Both the position numbers and the translations under genes were made by a program. This document shows positions 1-8,504 of a stretch of DNA of 64,000 nucleotides, piece by piece. Location: assembly GCF_026241515.1 (NCBI RefSeq), contig NZ_JAPHPW010000005.1:1-64000 (forward strand), written 5' to 3'. The notes under the pieces were generated by a model. The model saw only the letters and a program-made list of their open reading frames with translations, was not told where the DNA came from and ran no database searches. The first letter of the stretch is position 1, and the number at the start of each line of letters is the position of its first letter. The DNA is from Vibrio sp. 14G-20 (GTDB taxonomy: Bacteria; Pseudomonadota; Gammaproteobacteria; Enterobacterales; Vibrionaceae).

Positions 1-407
1 TTTTTGACTTTCCATTCACCTTCGCCATAAACCTTAAGGCCAGTTGCATCAATGGTTAGGTGTTGTATTGCTCCTCTCGTTTTAGTCTTAAATGAGACCT
101 CAACTTGTTTGGCTCTACGACTGATGCAGGTGTAATGCGGACAACTTAACGGTACATGGGCTAACCTAAATATCGAGTCGATAAATCCTTGCAGCGCTCT
201 CAGTGGCATAGAAAAAACTCGCTTCACCATGAGCGCTGTCGTGATAGCTAAATCACTGAACCGACGTGGCCTCCCGAGCTTATTCTGTTTGCTTTGCGCC
301 CAACCGCTTATTGCCTCTTCATCAATCCAAAAAGTCAGAGAACCACGGTTAATGAGTGATTGGTTGTATTGCTTCCAGTTGGTTGTCTTGTTACGAGGTT
401 TAGGCAT
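1..407 (-). CDS. IS5-family transposase, N-terminal part
   Basis: The minus-strand frame opens at ATG 407 and stays open to the window edge, giving 135 residues. The N-terminus (MPKPRNKTTNWKQYNQSL) and the later stretch LTIDATGLKVYGEGEW are typical of IS5/IS903-group DDE transposases. Asp120 in LTIDATG would be the first acidic residue of the catalytic triad; the others lie beyond the edge. It would catalyse cut-and-paste movement of its own element. No frameshift is visible in this part, so the copy may be active. Confidence 0.85.
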   Translation of the reverse strand, partial: MPKPRNKTTNWKQYNQSLINRGSLTFWIDEEAISGWAQSKQNKLGRPRRFSDLAITTALMVKRVFSMPLRALQGFIDSIFRLAHVPLSCPHYTCISRRAKQVEVSFKTKTRGAIQHLTIDATGLKVYGEGEWKVK

Positions 408-486
408 AGGGCTATGAGAGAGAGTGGACGTAGCTGATCAGATCGTAGGTTCTTGATTTAGTTCCATTGAATTACGCAACAAAGCC
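1..486 (-). mobile_element. IS5-family insertion sequence, partial (window edge)
   Basis: The element runs off the left edge. Its visible end is 472-486, which read on the minus strand starts GGCTTTGTTGCGTAA, the terminal-repeat type of the IS903-like group of IS5 elements. A transposase reading inward from 407 fills most of the visible part. The other end and any target duplication lie outside the window, so completeness cannot be judged. Confidence 0.8.
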
Positions 487-666
487 GATCAGACCTTATG
501 CAGCATTTTTTATGGTTTCCGTTTGCGATAAGTTCAAATTTCTACAATTTTTAAGTTACCCGCATTCTCATTTGGTTAATCTTATGTTCCATTTTTAACA
601 GGTGTGTAACCTCAATAATGGCGCTAATGTTAGTAGCACGTTAACCACACATCGGATGGAAGAATC

Positions 667-849
667 ATGAGAGTACTTATTGAATATACACAGACAGGCA
701 AATATCGTGACCATGCGTGGGAAGCACTAACGATTCGTTCAAAAGGCGAAATTCAAGCTGTGACTCCCTCTTATGCGGCTCAGCTTATCGAACAGAACCG
801 CGCCAGCTTATCGACCACTGAAAATCAAGATATCGTCATCCAACCTTAA
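667..849 (+). CDS. small protein of unknown function (60 aa)
   Basis: A 60-residue reading frame with a good ribosome site (GGAAGAA about 5 bases before ATG 667) is followed directly by a rho-independent terminator, which supports a real single-gene unit. The protein has no signal peptide, membrane segment, Cys or known motif. The N-terminal MRVLIEYTQTGKYRDHAW could start with a beta strand. I do not recognise a family. It sits between an IS end and a hydrolase gene on the other strand, and neither suggests a role. Confidence 0.6.
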   Translation: MRVLIEYTQTGKYRDHAWEALTIRSKGEIQAVTPSYAAQLIEQNRASLSTTENQDIVIQP

Positions 850-908
850 TGGCTTCAAGGGCTACCCCTCCTAGTTCCTTAAATCGAATAGTTCGATGAC
901 ATAAAAAA

Positions 909-935
909 AACGCTGCACGGATGCAGCGTTTTCTT
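909..935 (+). terminator. rho-independent terminator
   Basis: Stem AACGCTGCA / TGCAGCGTT around a CGGA loop (909-930) is followed by TTTTCTTG. A run of A on the 5' side lets it also work for the minus-strand hydrolase gene ending at 1023. It closes the small gene at 667-849. Confidence 0.85.
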
Positions 936-1022
936 GTTTCTGGCATATCTTATTTCTAACCTAGATAGTTTCTAAAGTAGAAAGCTTCTAACGTATTTTT
1001 GCTTCTAATACAAATATCTTGA

Positions 1023-2315
1023 TTACTTTGGCAGGTTTTCCAACGCTTCAACCATTGTCATTAACTTATCGACAATTCTTTCGCCGTCTACTCGCAAACC
1101 ATTGTGTTCATATTCATTGGTAATCCACGCTTTCGAGTTAGGAATATTCGCCAGTGTTTCACGGCTGTAATCCAGCTCAACGTACATGTCATCCGCGTAT
1201 ACTGCACACGCCATTGGAACCGTATTCTTGCTCAACTGCTCTGCGTTGTACAAAGTGCCCCAGTCCGATTTTTCAGCCAACATGTTCGCTGCTTCACGCA
1301 GTGGCTTCAGCGTTTCTAGTTGATCGAACATCCATGGGTAAACCATTTCACCAGTAAACCAGAACTCACTGCCCGATTGGTAGTTGAAGTGCGGGTACTG
1401 CTCACGCACTCGGTGTGCCGACCAGTTAGACGCTGTGCCTTGGCAGTAAATCGATTCATGCAGAATCGCGTAGATAGGATTCGTTAGGTAGCCCTGCTCT
1501 TGTTGCATTTGATTTAGGAAGCTGTAGCTCAACTGCTTGTTACCGTTTACTTCAACAAACGCAGTCTCTAATGTGAAGTACATAGGAAGGTTTGCTTCAC
1601 CGCCACCAAGGTTAATACCAATCAACTGGAACTGTTCAACTGTAAATACTTGACCATTTGGCAGTCTCACATCGTTGTTAAGCAGGTAATCAGAGATCTC
1701 ACGACACATAGCTTGCGCTTGTGGGAACTGAGCAAAGAAGGCTCTGTTTTTGTCTTCTACACGCTTATAGGTCGCACGATAAACATCATCAGCTTCGCGC
1801 TCGATAGACGGTATACCGCCCGTGACATAACAACGTTGTAAGCTTTGTGGGAACAGTGACAAGTAGCTCAATGTGCAGAAACCACCAAAACTCTGACCAA
1901 TCGTCGACCATTGTTTAACACCGAACTGCTCACGAATCGCTTCCGCGTCACGAACGATGTTATCGGCTCTGAAATGTGTTAGATATTCAGCTTGCTGCTC
2001 TGGAGACAGATGCGCCAAGGTTTCATGGCTGATCACCGTACTGTTGCCTGTACCACGTTGGTCAAGAAGCAGAACACGGTAGTTTTGCAATGCACGCTTT
2101 AGCCAACCGGATTGACCGCTGACACGTGGAGAAGGAAAACCTGGGCCACCTTGAAAGTAGATCAACCACGGCAGCTCTTGCGCATCTTTAGCGAGATCAA
2201 CCAGCTCACGTGCGAAGACTTGGATCTGTTGTCCATCTTTTGCTTGGTAATCGAGTGGCAACTCAAAAGAGTGCTGACGATATAGGGTGGTTCCATCAAT
2301 AAAGTTAGCTTGCAC
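1023..2315 (-). CDS. prolyl aminopeptidase-like alpha/beta hydrolase (S33)
   Basis: The 430-residue protein is a cytosolic alpha/beta hydrolase of the proline iminopeptidase type, which removes N-terminal proline from peptides. Visible motifs are the oxyanion-loop GGPG at residues 56-59, DQRGTG at 85-90, and the nucleophile elbow GQSFGG with Ser142. A C-terminal EHNG probably carries the catalytic His. The length fits the longer (about 430 aa) prolyl aminopeptidase subgroup rather than the 310-320 aa one. It is a single gene with no operon partners. Exact peptide preference is inferred. Confidence 0.8.
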   Translation of the reverse strand: MQANFIDGTTLYRQHSFELPLDYQAKDGQQIQVFARELVDLAKDAQELPWLIYFQGGPGFPSPRVSGQSGWLKRALQNYRVLLLDQRGTGNSTVISHETLAHLSPEQQAEYLTHFRADNIVRDAEAIREQFGVKQWSTIGQSFGGFCTLSYLSLFPQSLQRCYVTGGIPSIEREADDVYRATYKRVEDKNRAFFAQFPQAQAMCREISDYLLNNDVRLPNGQVFTVEQFQLIGINLGGGEANLPMYFTLETAFVEVNGNKQLSYSFLNQMQQEQGYLTNPIYAILHESIYCQGTASNWSAHRVREQYPHFNYQSGSEFWFTGEMVYPWMFDQLETLKPLREAANMLAEKSDWGTLYNAEQLSKNTVPMACAVYADDMYVELDYSRETLANIPNSKAWITNEYEHNGLRVDGERIVDKLMTMVEALENLPK

Positions 2316-2660
2316 GCTTCATTCCTTTTTTATCTGATTCTAATGTCATCGGTACGAATAAAAATGGCGCCCGTTGGCACCTTAGTTAGCAAGATACGCA
2401 TAGTGGCTTGTAAAAGAAACCGTTTGTTTAACATGATTGTGAAGGTACTTCATCTAATTGCTTAATTTACCTTCAACGCGTAACAACTTGTGTCAAAACA
2501 GAGAGTTTAAGGTGTGACCAATTGAGAGGAAGAATAAAAGTGCGGCACAAATAAAAAGAGCTTAACGAGGTGAGGATACGTTAAGCTCTTTGGTTTTATC
2601 TGTTGTAGGTGATGCTTATAGGTTCAATAAGCTCAGGCTTTATAGGCTAATTTTTATAAG
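2316..2660. other. 345-base gap: promoter region and a terminator
   Basis: The right part holds the terminator at 2555-2591 for the gene cluster that ends at 2661. The left part, next to 2315, must hold the promoter of the hydrolase, but I cannot point to convincing -35/-10 boxes. No credible small gene was seen. Confidence 0.5.
2555..2591 (-). terminator. rho-independent terminator of the catabolic cluster
   Basis: A perfect 13-bp stem (AAAGAGCTTAACG at 2555-2567 with its complement at 2579-2591) has an 11-base loop. On the minus strand it is followed by a T-rich run, so it ends transcription coming from 2661. Confidence 0.85.
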
Positions 2661-3398
2661 CTAAGAAGCTTCTAGCTCACCTGCACCTTGAATTGAACGT
2701 TGGCTGTTTTCAACAAGGATAGCCGTGGCCGTTTCTTTCAACGCACCCCACTCTCCATCGTCAACTTCAATGCCCTCGTTCCACGCCTTCTCTTGAGTTT
2801 TAAAAAGCGCTTCCGATTCAATGTGTGTTTGGTAGCCATCTGACAAACGTTCGATATCGAAATCCTGGACGGAAAGCTCGATGGTCATATTGTGGATATG
2901 ATCGTCCGATGCCAGAGGCAAATCTGATAAAAACAGTTCTGGTGCAACGCAACCACGGTTAAGCACATACAAAGTACTCTTAGGGTTGGAGCCATTGTCC
3001 CAACGTGCAGTACACGCGATGCCTTTCGCGGCAAGTTTCACAAGCTCGCTGTACGCTAGCCAGCGGTTATGACAGTTGTTGAGCTCAATTTTCAGCGTCT
3101 TCTTGCCGACCATTTTTTCAATCGCGTAATCCATCACCACAGGAAGGTGACACGCCAAACTTGCCTTGTGCAGGTCAACTTCAACCGTGTTGTCACTAAG
3201 CACTTGAATGTCCACTGGGCAATCGTCTTCTAGCCCAATGAAGTTGCTCGCATTGTTAAAATGACGAACACCATCTAAACCCACCATTTGTAAATCTGCC
3301 ACCATGTTCGCTATCACATCGGCTTCACCACATGTACGACGCATACCCAGAAAGGCTTTATTGACGGCCGCTACCAGTTCATTGTGAGAAACGATCAT
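2661..3398 (-). CDS. uncharacterised protein, probably DUF3726-like (245 aa)
   Basis: The protein has no signal peptide or membrane segments and is likely cytosolic. Its start, MIVSHNELVAAVNKAFLGMR, resembles from memory the start of DUF3726 proteins found near amine-catabolism genes in other bacteria, but the assignment is tentative. It has several Cys (CGEAD, ACHLP, NNCHNRW, IACTARW) that could bind metal, though not in a standard cluster motif. Its ATG overlaps the stop of the 603-residue gene by four bases (ATGA), so the two are probably translated together and may form a complex. Function unknown. Confidence 0.7.
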   Translation of the reverse strand: MIVSHNELVAAVNKAFLGMRRTCGEADVIANMVADLQMVGLDGVRHFNNASNFIGLEDDCPVDIQVLSDNTVEVDLHKASLACHLPVVMDYAIEKMVGKKTLKIELNNCHNRWLAYSELVKLAAKGIACTARWDNGSNPKSTLYVLNRGCVAPELFLSDLPLASDDHIHNMTIELSVQDFDIERLSDGYQTHIESEALFKTQEKAWNEGIEVDDGEWGALKETATAILVENSQRSIQGAGELEAS

Positions 3399-5206
3399 AA
3401 CGATTTACCTCCATGTTGAGCGTTGATATGTGTAGTAGCTTTTTGTGAGTTAGCGAGCTCCGCTTCACTTGGTAAAACTGGGAACACCCATTCGTCCTGA
3501 TGAATTTCATCAAGCAGTGGTGCACCTTGGAAAAACGTCACTCGAACCCAACGGTCTGAGCGAGGATCAAACTTAGTCGCACCAAACATCGCAAGCTTAC
3601 AACGCAGTAAGTGCATTGGTGGCGAATCTTGATGCAGCACATTCATTTGAATGTCGCCCATCGCTTTGTTGCCCAGCGTCCACACACGGCGCGCGATTGC
3701 ACGATGCTGCGGCTGTTTAACAAGGAATTCAGCCAATGAAAGCTCTGGCGCGAATTGCAATAAAGCGTGGTACAAACGGTAAGCTTGACGGCCGATATCC
3801 AACGGCAATTCACGCTCTTCACCTAGCTCTTCGCCTCGAACTCCGAGTCTTGGCTCTTCTTTGTCTTGAGAGCGATACCAGAACCAGTAGTTGTTCTCTG
3901 CTTTAGTAAAGTCGGTCGTGATCGCCCAACGGTACTTTTCTTCTAATACAACCAGAAGGTCTTGAATCTTTTTGCCACTAGGAAGCGACAGTGTTTCGCT
4001 GCAATTCATTTGCTCTTGATGGGCGTCCACTAATTCTGGGTACAATTCCATCAAACATGAGATAAGGATTTCTTGGGCTTCCATACTCATTTGCTTAGAT
4101 TGCTCGACTAACTGCGCCCATGTATCACACTGGCTGACAGACGTTTCTAGCGATTGCTCTGTTGCTTTCAAATCATCAACAGCGGCTTTGTTCAGATCTT
4201 GTTGTGTTTCATTGATGGTAACGACTTGTTCTAAATGACAAATCGCTTTTTTAACTAATGTACGCAGTGGCTCGATCAACGCCGTATCAGTCTGACTCGC
4301 TAACACGTCCGCCAATGCATGTTCACGGGTTGTCATCCACTGATCGACAATACTTGGGTGGTTAATCAGGTATGGCGCCATGCCTAAACCTGTCGCATTA
4401 CCAACGCCTAGGTAGCGTTGCAATCCACGGTGTAAAGAAATCGCTTGTTCGCCGCCTTGTTGCTCTGCTAGGTAATGAACCCAATCCAAGCTGAACTCAC
4501 GCAGCATATAAACCGCACACATTTGTGCACTGAACGACTGATTAAAATCCTCATTTTTTTCTAAAATTTTGAAGTCAGCAATGCCAAATTTGCCATTACC
4601 GTAAACTGCAGTGGTTCGTAGGATGTAGCCCACTTCAGCCAATTCTTTAGGTGTTGGTTGAACACCTTTAGCCAAGTGACTAACGATATGTTCAAACACA
4701 CGTACACTTTTATTGGCACGCGCTAAAACAAGCACATTGTTAGGATTACGGCCTGCTTCTTGAAGCGGTACATTCGCACGAAGTCTTTCAAGTAGGGTGA
4801 CATCAACATCACCAAGAACAAGCGCAAACGTTACGTCCCACTTTTCAGCAATTACACGGTCATTTCGTTCGTCGTCTGCAATTTCATCGCAAAAAACAAC
4901 CAAATGATAAACATGGTTTGGCGTCGCTAACTTATAGATAACATGACCAAAACCCAGAGCGTCTAATTGCCACTCATGCTTAGTCACTTTCCATTCTTGC
5001 TGCGCCATTTTACGAATCAGAGTTCTTACGAAGCTGATGCGTGTTTGGTGCATAGCACCTAGCCTTTCCGGTGCCATGACGACTGTTGCGTCACGTAATG
5101 CTGATTCAGTGTAGGTAGAACGATGTGCATCCATTTTGCTCACCACCTTATAGTTATAGGATTTTGCTAGCCATTCAGAACCGATCGTTGCCGTCATTTG
5201 AAGCAT
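3395..5206 (-). CDS. large uncharacterised protein of the betaine-type cluster
   Basis: A 603-residue soluble protein with no signal peptide and no family I can name. The N-terminal third mixes strands and helices (HVYHLVVFCDEIADDERNDR, VTFALVLGDVDVTLLERLR). Residues around 300-400 look like a helical, partly coiled-coil stretch rich in Glu and Gln. The start is uncertain: ATG 5206 has no clear ribosome site, whereas ATG 5134 (MDAHRSTYTE) follows AAGGTGGTGAG and may be the true start, giving 579 residues. It is coupled to the 245-residue gene by a four-base overlap. Its place in an operon with a transporter, an aldehyde dehydrogenase and RidA suggests an early catabolic step, but this is inference only. 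Confidence 0.7.
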   Translation of the reverse strand: MLQMTATIGSEWLAKSYNYKVVSKMDAHRSTYTESALRDATVVMAPERLGAMHQTRISFVRTLIRKMAQQEWKVTKHEWQLDALGFGHVIYKLATPNHVYHLVVFCDEIADDERNDRVIAEKWDVTFALVLGDVDVTLLERLRANVPLQEAGRNPNNVLVLARANKSVRVFEHIVSHLAKGVQPTPKELAEVGYILRTTAVYGNGKFGIADFKILEKNEDFNQSFSAQMCAVYMLREFSLDWVHYLAEQQGGEQAISLHRGLQRYLGVGNATGLGMAPYLINHPSIVDQWMTTREHALADVLASQTDTALIEPLRTLVKKAICHLEQVVTINETQQDLNKAAVDDLKATEQSLETSVSQCDTWAQLVEQSKQMSMEAQEILISCLMELYPELVDAHQEQMNCSETLSLPSGKKIQDLLVVLEEKYRWAITTDFTKAENNYWFWYRSQDKEEPRLGVRGEELGEERELPLDIGRQAYRLYHALLQFAPELSLAEFLVKQPQHRAIARRVWTLGNKAMGDIQMNVLHQDSPPMHLLRCKLAMFGATKFDPRSDRWVRVTFFQGAPLLDEIHQDEWVFPVLPSEAELANSQKATTHINAQHGGKSL

Positions 5207-5359
5207 TCGTTGTTACAGTATGCTGGTTAGCTTTCACGTTATGCGGGGCAAGCGAGCTCGCCCCTTATTATTTGTCCTGACTAGATCGATTGACCTAAAT
5301 ACTTTGCCGTCCGGTGTATTTTCACCAGTTCGGGTTTTCTGTTCCTTTCGGAATTTTGC

Positions 5360-5383
5360 ATCAGCCTTCTTTCAAAGGCTGAT
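5360..5383 (-). promoter_or_regulatory. intercistronic hairpin between BCCT and the 603-aa gene
   Basis: A 9-bp perfect inverted repeat (ATCAGCCTT / AAGGCTGAT) with a 6-base loop lies in the 268-base gap 5207-5474. It has no T run on the minus strand, so it is more likely an mRNA-stabilising or attenuating stem than a full terminator. It could lower expression of the two downstream unknown genes relative to the transporter. Confidence 0.45.
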
Positions 5384-5474
5384 TTGTTCTTGTTTAATCA
5401 ATTTCTTGTTTTACAGAGGTCTTGCCTTACAGAGCCCTTTCTTTAAAAACTCTGCTCTTTAAAAAGCCTGTTCT

Positions 5475-7070
5475 TTAGAAACCTTGCTCTTTCGCCATCT
5501 TGATTGCGATTTGAGGCGCATTCCAGAGCGATGGCAGTAAGATTAAGGACACCGGTACCGCTGTGATAACAATGAACGATTGCAGCGCTGAAATACCGCC
5601 AGAACCTAGGGAAATCAGAATCAACGCTGTTACCCCCATCATCACACCCCAGAAAGTACGAATAATTGCATTCGGTTCTGTCTCACCACTGATAACCACA
5701 CTGATGGTGTAAGTCATCGAGTCACCGGTCGTTACGATGAAGATCGTGGTTAAGATCAAGAACAGAATAGAGATTAACATTGGCATCGGTAGCTGCTGAG
5801 TTACCGCCAGTAGCGCGCCTGGTAAGTTGAAGCCTTCGAACGCTTTACTTACGCTGCCTGGATCTGCAATTTCGAACGCAAGACCAGAGCCACCAACAAT
5901 CGTGAACCAGAAGCAAGTTACAAACGGTGCGATAAGGCTAATGGTTGATACCAATTGGCGAATACTACGACCGCGTGAAATACGAGCGATGAAGATTGCC
6001 ATCATTGGGCCGTAACCTAGGAACCAACCCCAGAAGAACACTGTCCACCAGCTTAACCAACCTTCGTCACCACGGTATGTTGCCATTGGGATGAAGTTAT
6101 CTATCATGCTGCCTACACCTTGGATGTAGCCATTGAAGATGAAGTTCGTTGGACCGAAGATAAGGATGTAGACCATTAATGCCATTGCTAAAATTACGTT
6201 GTAACGGCTTAGCATTTGCATTCCGCGGTTAAGACCACTTAATGCTGACAACGTGTAAAGCACGATAGCGAACAAGATGATGATTAGCTGAGTTGTGAAG
6301 CCATCTGGAATACCAAACAGTTCATTCAGAGCGTAGCTGACTTGCAAGCCCAAGAAGCCGATCGGGCCGATAGTACCCGCCGCTACAGCGACAATACAAC
6401 ATGCATCAATCAGTGCGCCGGTATGGCCTTTCAGTGCTCTTTCGCCCAAAACTGGGTAAAGCAAAATACGAGGTTTAAGAGGCAAACCTTTGTCGTAGTG
6501 AAGGTGCATAACCACGATAGACGTTAAGCTGCCCACAATTGCCCATGCTAGGAAACCCCAGTGCATGAATGATTGTGATAAAGCATTCACCGCACCTTGC
6601 TGTGCGTTTTCTTGTGCGCCATACAACGGTGGTGGGTTAACGTAGTGTGCGATAGGCTCTGCTGCTGCCCAAAATACACCGCCGCCCGCAAGTAGCGTAC
6701 AGAAGATGATCGCCATCCAACGGAAGCCATCCATTTCAGGTTTCGCGATGCCGCCTAGGATAACCTTACCTGTTCGCCCTGCCGCCAGGCCAAGACCAAT
6801 AAGAAAAGTCAGAAGAAGAAGCATTTGCCAATAAGGGCCGAACACTTTTACAGACCATGCAAAGCCCGTGTTTACTAGGGTAGAAAGTAGCTCCCCATCA
6901 AACAAAGCAAGCGTTACGAACAGAGCGATAAAACCGCCGCTGTACCAAAGTGCTGGGTTGGTTAGTCCTAACTTGTCTGAAGTAGATTCAGACTGAGGTT
7001 TTTTGCTTGCTGTGTTTGCTTGACCCGCATTTACGTTTGAAGATTTCACGCTATTGGTTAAATCAGACAT
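5475..7070 (-). CDS. BCCT-family transporter for betaine/carnitine-type compounds
   Basis: A 531-residue inner-membrane protein with about 12 membrane segments and a hydrophilic N-terminal tail (residues 1-38). It belongs to the betaine-carnitine-choline transporters: the family signature is seen as WTVFFWGW at about 342-349 followed by IARISRGRSIRQ at 361-372. The aromatic GVFWAAAEPIAHY stretch near 131-143 is also typical. Between the two signatures it reads LGYGPMMAIF, with Met357 where CaiT has the Met that replaces the sodium site. Sodium-independent transport is therefore possible (inference). The adjacent catabolic enzymes imply uptake for nutrition rather than osmoprotection. Confidence 0.9.
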   Translation of the reverse strand: MSDLTNSVKSSNVNAGQANTASKKPQSESTSDKLGLTNPALWYSGGFIALFVTLALFDGELLSTLVNTGFAWSVKVFGPYWQMLLLLTFLIGLGLAAGRTGKVILGGIAKPEMDGFRWMAIIFCTLLAGGGVFWAAAEPIAHYVNPPPLYGAQENAQQGAVNALSQSFMHWGFLAWAIVGSLTSIVVMHLHYDKGLPLKPRILLYPVLGERALKGHTGALIDACCIVAVAAGTIGPIGFLGLQVSYALNELFGIPDGFTTQLIIILFAIVLYTLSALSGLNRGMQMLSRYNVILAMALMVYILIFGPTNFIFNGYIQGVGSMIDNFIPMATYRGDEGWLSWWTVFFWGWFLGYGPMMAIFIARISRGRSIRQLVSTISLIAPFVTCFWFTIVGGSGLAFEIADPGSVSKAFEGFNLPGALLAVTQQLPMPMLISILFLILTTIFIVTTGDSMTYTISVVISGETEPNAIIRTFWGVMMGVTALILISLGSGGISALQSFIVITAVPVSLILLPSLWNAPQIAIKMAKEQGF

Positions 7071-7301
7071 ACTCTGACTCCAGAGGTTTCTTTGCAGCTG
7101 TCATTTTGATGATGACTACAAGAGGTGTATTTAACACCTGCCCTATTGTTTTTTGTGTTGGGCAGGCTAATCCATGTTTGGGTTACCGCGTTGCGAAATA
7201 GACCGTTGTTCCTTTTGAATAGTGAAATTAGTTAAAACAGCACTTCTAAATGAACGTTAATTAGAAGGCTGCTAATTCGATGATTACTAGTGAGAAAGCG
7301 C

Positions 7302-8297
7302 TTAACCCTTGCTTTGAGGCTCTAGGCCATCTTTCAAGAAGTTAAACCAGTTTTCTCCCAAGACTTGCCCAGCTTCAGACTCACTGAAACCATGACGCAT
7401 CAATCCGTTATAAATATTTTCCATACCCGAACTACCACAAAACCAAGGCAGTGCGTCTGGCCAACCTGAGTTGTTTGCAGAGCCTTCACCGTAGTCCATT
7501 GCCTTCGACCAACGACCATTTCGCATCCACTCTAGAACGGCTTGAGGTTGGTTTAAGCATAGGTCACTACCAATACCGAGGTGCTCTACGCCGACCATGT
7601 CAGCCGTAGTCGCAACCATCTGGCAGAAGTCTTCCAAGGTACATTGGCTGCCGTTTGGTAAGTGGAATGGGTATAAGCTGAATCCGATTAAGCCGCCGCG
7701 TGCGGTTAGAGCTTTAATCACATCATTTGATTTGTTTCGTAGCGCATCATGAGCAAACGTTGGGTTCGCATGGCTGATACAAATAGGACGAGAAGACAAG
7801 TCGATTGCTTCAAGAGTTGAGCGCTCGGCACTGTGAGACATGTCGATGATCATGCCCACTCGGTTCATCTCTTCGATGGCTTGTTTACCAAAGCGAGTAA
7901 TACCAGTGTCATTCTTCTCGTAGCAACCTGTCGCCAGTAAGCTCTGGTTGTTGTACGTCAGTTGCATGATCAAAAGACCTTGCTTACGCATCACTTCGAT
8001 AAGACCAATCTCATCGTCGATTGGAGAACAGTTTTGAGCACCAAGGAAAATGCCGACTTTGCCAGTCGCTTTTGCAGTCTCAACATCAGCCATTGAGTGA
8101 ATCGGCATGATAAGGTCTGCGTTCTGCTCGAATCTTAAGTTCCACTCAGCAAAGCGAGATAAGGTTTCACGAGCTGTCTCGTGGTAAACCGCGGTAGCGT
8201 GAACTGCTGTAATGCCGCTCGCCTTTAGTGTTTGGAAATATTCTCTGTTCCAATTGCAGTATTGCAATCCATCTATAACAATCCGTTGCTGGTACAT
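7302..8297 (-). CDS. M19 'membrane dipeptidase'-like hydrolase with altered metal ligands
   Basis: The 331-residue protein has the amidohydrolase fold of renal-dipeptidase (M19) enzymes. ATG 8297 is chosen because AGGAG lies five bases upstream; a GTG two codons earlier is less likely. In classical M19 enzymes an N-terminal HxD and a bridging Glu bind two zinc ions. Here the first site reads IDGLQYCNW, with no His, and the bridging position reads LGAQN (Gln88). His155 (DMSHS), His176 (ISHAN) and Asp245 (GSDLC) are kept. This matches the subgroup found, as I recall it, in the Pseudomonas glycine betaine/dimethylglycine cluster. Ordinary dipeptide cleavage is doubtful; a hydrolytic step in the cluster's pathway is likelier. 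Confidence 0.8.
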   Translation of the reverse strand: MYQQRIVIDGLQYCNWNREYFQTLKASGITAVHATAVYHETARETLSRFAEWNLRFEQNADLIMPIHSMADVETAKATGKVGIFLGAQNCSPIDDEIGLIEVMRKQGLLIMQLTYNNQSLLATGCYEKNDTGITRFGKQAIEEMNRVGMIIDMSHSAERSTLEAIDLSSRPICISHANPTFAHDALRNKSNDVIKALTARGGLIGFSLYPFHLPNGSQCTLEDFCQMVATTADMVGVEHLGIGSDLCLNQPQAVLEWMRNGRWSKAMDYGEGSANNSGWPDALPWFCGSSGMENIYNGLMRHGFSESEAGQVLGENWFNFLKDGLEPQSKG

Positions 8298-8504
8298 AAC
8301 CACTCCTATTGAAAGCTCAGTGTTCTAGCTCGGTTTTGAAAACACGCTCAAGTAACATGTTTTCAAAAAAGGGTTAAATCACTTATCTACTGTTATTTCT
8401 GATTAGGTTTGAATGTTGACCTGACTCTTAGAATCAGGCCAATTCGATAACTGGATAGCGAGGGGCGCAATGTCTTCAGCTATCCAATTCTTATATAGAG
8501 CCGA

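Noticed and set aside
229..417. Plus-strand open frame of 62 codons over the IS
   Set aside because: It is the complement of the transposase gene, which has clear protein-family features on the minus strand.
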